DNA from: Actinernus sp. WN-2022 | Lineage: Eukaryota; Cnidaria; Anthozoa; Actiniaria; Actinernidae | Assembly: GCA_030867875.1 (NCBI GenBank) | Contig: JAOWCC010000444.1 | Location: 1-64,000, forward strand | Length of the DNA: 64,000 nucleotides | Direction: 5' to 3' | Shown here: piece after piece, positions 60,703 to 64,000 of the stretch | Position numbering within the stretch: the first letter of the stretch is position 1 | How the letters are laid out: each line of letters begins with the position of its first letter | Notes under the pieces: generated by a model | What the model was told of the DNA's origin: nothing | The model's input: only the letters and a program-made list of their open reading frames with translations | Databases searched by the model: none | Made by a program: the position numbers and the translations under genes

Positions 60703-61005
60703 CTATGCATAACTCGCGCGGTCACAACACGAAAAAGAGGCCGGTAGGTCCTCTGGAATGTTGAAGTTGAAATACTAGCAGGTGTGAAACGTGTTGAACA
60801 TGATTGTTTAGTGTTGCTAATCTGTCCTCATTTATCCTTTATTTTTCTTTATAGTACATCCAGCCAGGCGCATAGCGAATTAACGGCATTGTTTCACTGA
60901 ACATTCGTTCAGTGCATTTCACAATCTCCCCCGGCGCTTCAATTTCAACATTCCAGAGGACCTACCGGCCTCGTTGACATGCTAGCTACCAGGACTTATG
61001 CATAG
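60703..61005. mobile_element. 303-bp MITE inside the LINE fragment
   Basis: CTATGCATAA at the left and TTATGCATAG at the right; subterminal inverted repeats of ~37 bp include GAGGCCGGTAGGTCCTCTGG. The palindromic TATGCATA could be part of the terminal repeat or an 8-bp target duplication (hAT style). LINE reading resumes on both sides, which supports a discrete insertion. Confidence 0.7.
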
Positions 61006-61285
61006 GGTCTATTGTTTACAATATAATGCTTTGTGAGTTGCTTTTAAAATATGCCAGTCTCTTCGCTCCCTCATTGGGAGCCAACCTAGTTTCAGAATAG
61101 CATCCGTATTGTTTACATAATTCCCAGTAACATAGCTAGCGGCAGAAAATTGTACACGCTGTAACCTTTTTAAAAGGTTTTCAGTAAGAGGGTGGAAAAC
61201 AATGTCACTAAAGTCTAATTTCGATAGCACTAATGACACGACAAGATGTTTTCTCAACTTAATAGTTGTAAAGTTGTAAAGTTAT

Positions 61286-61613
61286 AAGAGCAGGCGGGTT
61301 CTTATTGGATATTTTTTATTATCCTATATATATTATATTTCACCAATCAGAGCTCAGCTTTACTATGCAATACAGATGAGAATATCGTGGTTTTTCTATA
61401 TTTCATGGCTAGATCAAGGCCAATCAAAATGCAGAAATTTCCCGCCATTTCTTTATCAGCCAATAAGAATTCTAGATTTTGAATACATAATTAGTATGCA
61501 GACGCGTCCGCCACTCAAAACTTTGGTTTTCCCGCGAGAAAATTCTATCGTCCGGTAAGTTATATTGTTTTCGTGATAAATCTTTCCGTAAATTAGTTAT
61601 TTGTAGGATAATA
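61286..61613. other. Intron 3 DNA with repeated CCAAT motifs
   Basis: No gene. Contains ACCAATCAGAG (near 61342), GGCCAATCAAAATGC (near 61418) and AGCCAATAAGAA (near 61457). The second resembles the interior of the 58275-58443 element, so this is probably old MITE sequence. Confidence 0.4.
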
Positions 61614-61737
61614 TGGTTATTTCACTGGCGAAAATTTCACTCGAAATTCATATTATTTTGGTATAAAAGGCTCGTTGTAATTTCACATTTCTCGTGAAAT
61701 ATTCACCCGTATTTCATAGAAAACCATGAAATAACCA
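61614..61737. repeat. Weak inverted repeat in intron 3
   Basis: TGGTTATTTCA at 61614-61624 and its reverse complement at 61727-61737, with GTGAAAT-type matches further in. Probably a decayed hairpin element. Confidence 0.4.
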
Positions 61738-61796
61738 GTAAATATGTGGTCATCTGAGAACCTTCATTAACGTTATCATTTTATACCGTGATATAG

Positions 61797-61919
61797 ACAT
61801 CGATGAGTGTGCAGATGACGCGGAAAGTTGTTCCCCTGATGCGACGTGCACTAACACTCGCGGTTCTCACACGTGTCAATGTAAGCCTGGATACAGAGGA
61901 AATGGCTTCGATTGTGAAG
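61797..61919 (+). CDS. EGF-module exon 4 (DIDEC type, altered aromatic)
   Basis: 123-bp phase 1-1 exon between GATATAG and GTACGC. It encodes DIDEC and six cysteines with the 6, 5, 8, 1, 10 spacing. In [12 protein letters not shown] the N is kept but the usual Y/F is H, so the hydroxylation consensus is imperfect while the calcium ligands remain. The acceptor has a weak pyrimidine tract. The preceding 1817-bp intron holds a LINE fragment and several inverted-repeat elements. Confidence 0.88.
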
Positions 61920-61956
61920 GTACGCCACGTGAAAACGTAATTACATGTTCTTGATG

Positions 61957-62205
61957 TTAGAATAAGGTTTTGCAATCCGGCCACTTAATCCAAATCCCGG
62001 TGAACGATAACTTTATTTGAAAGCAGTCGTGATCATTAATAGCGATACTTCCTGCCACATCATCCATTGTAATTACTGGGCCAACCAGAGATCCATTTGT
62101 CCCTGACACAAAGCGGCCTTTTAAAAACATGGTTGGTACATTAGCATAACAATTGTAATGTTTATCAACACGAAGTATCGTTATAGTATTCATATTAGCA
62201 AACAA
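61957..62205 (-). other. Antisense 82-codon open frame in intron 4
   Basis: An uninterrupted ATG-initiated frame covers about four fifths of the 306-bp intron on the opposite strand. The peptide is of mixed, non-repetitive composition (includes NVPTMFLKGRFVSG and VGPVITMDDVAGSIAIND). No family recognised, no splice or promoter evidence. It may be a captured fragment or chance. Confidence 0.2.
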
Positions 62206-62225
62206 TCAACTGGACGTTTCTTTAG

Positions 62226-62348
62226 ACATAAACGAGTGTGGAACAAGAAATCACGGATGTCACCCCAAAGCGTTTTGTACTAGCATGGCCGGGTCGTATG
62301 TGTGCCAATGCAGGAGAGGTTACGAAGGAGATGGGAAGACCTGCCAAG
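62226..62348 (+). CDS. EGF-module exon 5 (DINEC type)
   Basis: 123-bp phase 1-1 exon between TTTAG and GTACGA. It encodes DINEC with six cysteines (6, 5, 8, 1, 10). In CTSMAGSYVCQC the hydroxylated N/D is S, so calcium ligation is likely but hydroxylation is not. The preceding intron is only 306 bp. No further EGF exon was found before 64000, so the gene continues to the right of the window or the next intron is longer than 1.65 kb. Confidence 0.88.
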
Positions 62349-62760
62349 GTACGAGGTTATCTGTATTATTACTTGGCATACCAGGTTCATTAGCAGCGTT
62401 TTCACAGATTAATTTTAGATTTCATTTTTTCTCACTGTTCGCTTTCATTGCGGCATGTTGTAAACAAAAGATGCCTCGTTAGCTTCTCTTGTTTGGTCAA
62501 CCAACATGGCTGCAACATCGTGGCTGCAACAACGTTGGTGACTGGCTAGCGGAATCGAACTCTAAAATAACCCGCTGCATCACAGTCGTAGTATAGAAGA
62601 TGAACGCTCAGGCCGGTAACGAACTCCTGGTATATTAGGTCTGGTTCTGCCTTAAAGTGTCACTAACGCCTTTTTTATCATCCAAGTGAATAGTTGAATG
62701 GTAAAATATTTCTTGATTTGAGTATTTCGTCTATGAGTTACAGACGTTTCTATTTCCAAT
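62349..62760. other. Start of intron after exon 5
   Basis: No coding sequence recognised. At 62494-62540 a stretch with CCAACATGGCTGC and ATCGTGG resembles one arm of the satellite palindrome. Confidence 0.4.
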
Positions 62761-62832
62761 ATGCTAATGAGGTGACGTCACAGGATATGCTAATGATGTG
62801 ACGTCACAGGATATGCTAATGATGTGATGTCA
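62761..62832 (+). repeat. 26-bp tandem repeat with CRE sites
   Basis: Two full copies and a partial third. Each has ATGCTAATGA followed by TGACGTCA (62773-62780, 62799-62806; the third copy reads TGATGTCA). The first part resembles a POU/octamer site and the second is a perfect CREB/ATF site. Confidence 0.75.
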
Positions 62833-63033
62833 ACCAAGGAATGTCCTGTCATTTCTTTCTCCTTGTGAATGAAATTATATTTTCTGATTTAGTTAAAATA
62901 TTTGGTAAAATCACTGATATAAGCTTCAAATATAACATGGATGTTTGTAAAATGTCGTTTATCTCTGTCAGGACGTTTTTCTATAATTAATGACTGACTG
63001 TGATGTCTAGCCATGTTTCTACATCTCTTTTTT

Positions 63034-63333
63034 CAGGAGCCCATAACTAGGAGCGTCCATCCCGCATACTAGGCCTATGTCACAGCGTTTCCAAGTTAGG
63101 TTATTTTAGAACGGTTTCCCGCTATGCTTGGGTTGCAATCGTTCCTAAGGGAATAAAATCACAAAAGCGTAGCAGCCATGTTGTTGGTATAACAAAAGTA
63201 GCTAATGACGCAGTTTGTGTCGCCTCTGGTGCAACCCACTTAATTGGCGGCAATGATGATCTAAATATAGCCCAACTTGTGAAAACGCTGACGGGTATAT
63301 AGGAGATATGGACGCTCCTTATATGGGCTCCTG
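63034..63333. mobile_element. 300-bp MITE
   Basis: Ends CAGGAGCCCATA and its inverted counterpart, with GGAGCGTCCAT repeated in inverted orientation a few bases in. Flanked by T runs on both sides, so the target duplication cannot be delimited. No coding sequence. Confidence 0.75.
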
Positions 63334-63358
63334 TTTTTTTTTAATACCTGTTTTAATA

Positions 63359-63656
63359 GACCATTTTCTCAAGTATGCGCACGCAACAGGCTTGACGGGC
63401 CGGTAAATACTTCACGTGGGCAATCACGTAGTGGTTTCCTATAACCCTCCCTATTATTTCAACCAATACTAAATCCAAGCTGCCTACATGAAGTATTTCT
63501 TGGCGGGCCGTGAGTTTTGTTAGCTTTTGTTAGACTCGTTCTGATGCGTCAGCCTTTGTTATTCAAATTATCGACTATTGTTCAAAAATTGGCGGCTATT
63601 GTTCAAAAAGCGATTTGGCGGGCCAATATTGCGTGCGCATACCTGAGAAAATGGTC
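63359..63656 (-). mobile_element. 298-bp MITE with TA flanks, copy 2 (inverted)
   Basis: Reverse complement of the copy at 55784-56081, same length, same TA flanks. One clear internal difference (AATAGTCGATAA versus AATAGCCGATAA) plus one at a terminal repeat, so transposition was recent. Confidence 0.85.
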
Positions 63657-64000
63657 TATTGTCTAATTCTAAAGCTATAGTTGTTTATATTTTATTGAAT
63701 CTTTCTCATATCTTCCCAATAATGTATATTACTTATTCTTTTGAGTAGTTAAATAATTATCTATTATGTTTTATAATGTAATTATATAATGCTTGTATCT
63801 TGGTATATAATAGTTAGGAGGACTAGCCTGAATTTCAGCAGAGGAGACGGCTGAAATTCAGGCAATACGGGAACCAGATTGGAAACAAGTGTAATCTTTA
63901 TCTACATATCCTCATTAAATATGTTATTATAATAATAATTATTATTATTATTAGGTAAACGTCATATCTTAGTGGAGATATAACCCTCTATAACTCATAG
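63657..64000. other. AT-rich DNA with a short hairpin
   Basis: No gene. Contains a perfect 14-bp stem (GCCTGAATTTCAGC and its complement, 63826-63863) with a 10-base loop, and an AT-trinucleotide run at about 63924-63953. Confidence 0.6.

Larger units (their letters stand above)
60228..61285 (-). pseudogene. LINE 3' fragment (CR1/L2-like), decayed
   Basis: On the minus strand, 61285-61009 encodes the C-terminal end of a reverse transcriptase (RKHLVVSLVLSKLDFSD, ENLLKRLQRVQFSAASYV, ILKLGWLPMRERRDW). After a 303-bp insertion the homologous tail resumes with VIPLESNTFQDRASKLFN, followed by a stop and a frame change. It ends in an ATT/TTA microsatellite (60229-60245). This is a different family from the element at 49588-53762: the tail and protein differ. 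It lies antisense to the host gene in intron 3. Confidence 0.75.

Noticed and set aside
62530..62600. tRNA or tRNA-derived SINE on the minus strand
   Set aside because: A B-box-like GAGTTCGATTCC is present, but no convincing A box and the T-arm and acceptor stem do not pair.

Overview
This is eukaryotic, metazoan DNA, probably from an anthozoan cnidarian (stony coral or sea anemone). The support is indirect: phase 1-1 EGF exons of 123 bp split by short introns, two non-LTR retrotransposon remnants, and a dense population of small inverted-repeat elements. No bacterial-type gene, rRNA, tRNA or CRISPR array was found. The species call is inference.

Positions 1-49587 are one head-to-tail satellite array that enters the window from the left. 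The basic monomer is about 75 bp, with 61, 71 and 79 bp variants, and all copies point the same way. Monomers are organised into higher-order units. Eighteen complete copies (plus one cut by the window edge) of a 152-bp hairpin palindrome (51-bp arms, 50-bp loop) punctuate them, always at the same monomer position. Three units are exactly 2330 bp once a transposon is subtracted; others range from 1513 to 3973 bp. Several large tandem duplications (periods 3418, 3472, 2246 bp) have junctions inside monomer-to-monomer identity, so the history of unequal exchange can be read directly. Two insertions interrupt the array: a 984-bp fold-back element, present twice because its host unit was duplicated, and a 1042-bp DNA transposon with CAC/GTG ends and a 3-bp target duplication.

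Positions 49588-53762 hold a minus-strand, 5'-truncated non-LTR retrotransposon inserted in the satellite. Its reverse transcriptase frame is broken by only one in-frame stop. Its 3' UTR is itself interrupted by a 2.2-kb composite of three tandem inverted-repeat units. A short satellite remnant (53763-54113) closes the array.

Positions 54114-64000 are ordinary non-satellite DNA with five internal exons of one plus-strand gene, each encoding one six-cysteine EGF module (57828-62348). No first exon, last exon, promoter or stop codon is in view, so this is the middle of a larger extracellular EGF-repeat protein. The introns and flanks are full of non-autonomous elements. Two near-identical 298-bp copies of one family lie in opposite orientation on either side of the five exons. 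A 26-bp tandem repeat carrying CRE sites lies downstream of the last exon.

Limits: identities were judged by eye, no database search was possible, and family names for repeats are structural assignments.
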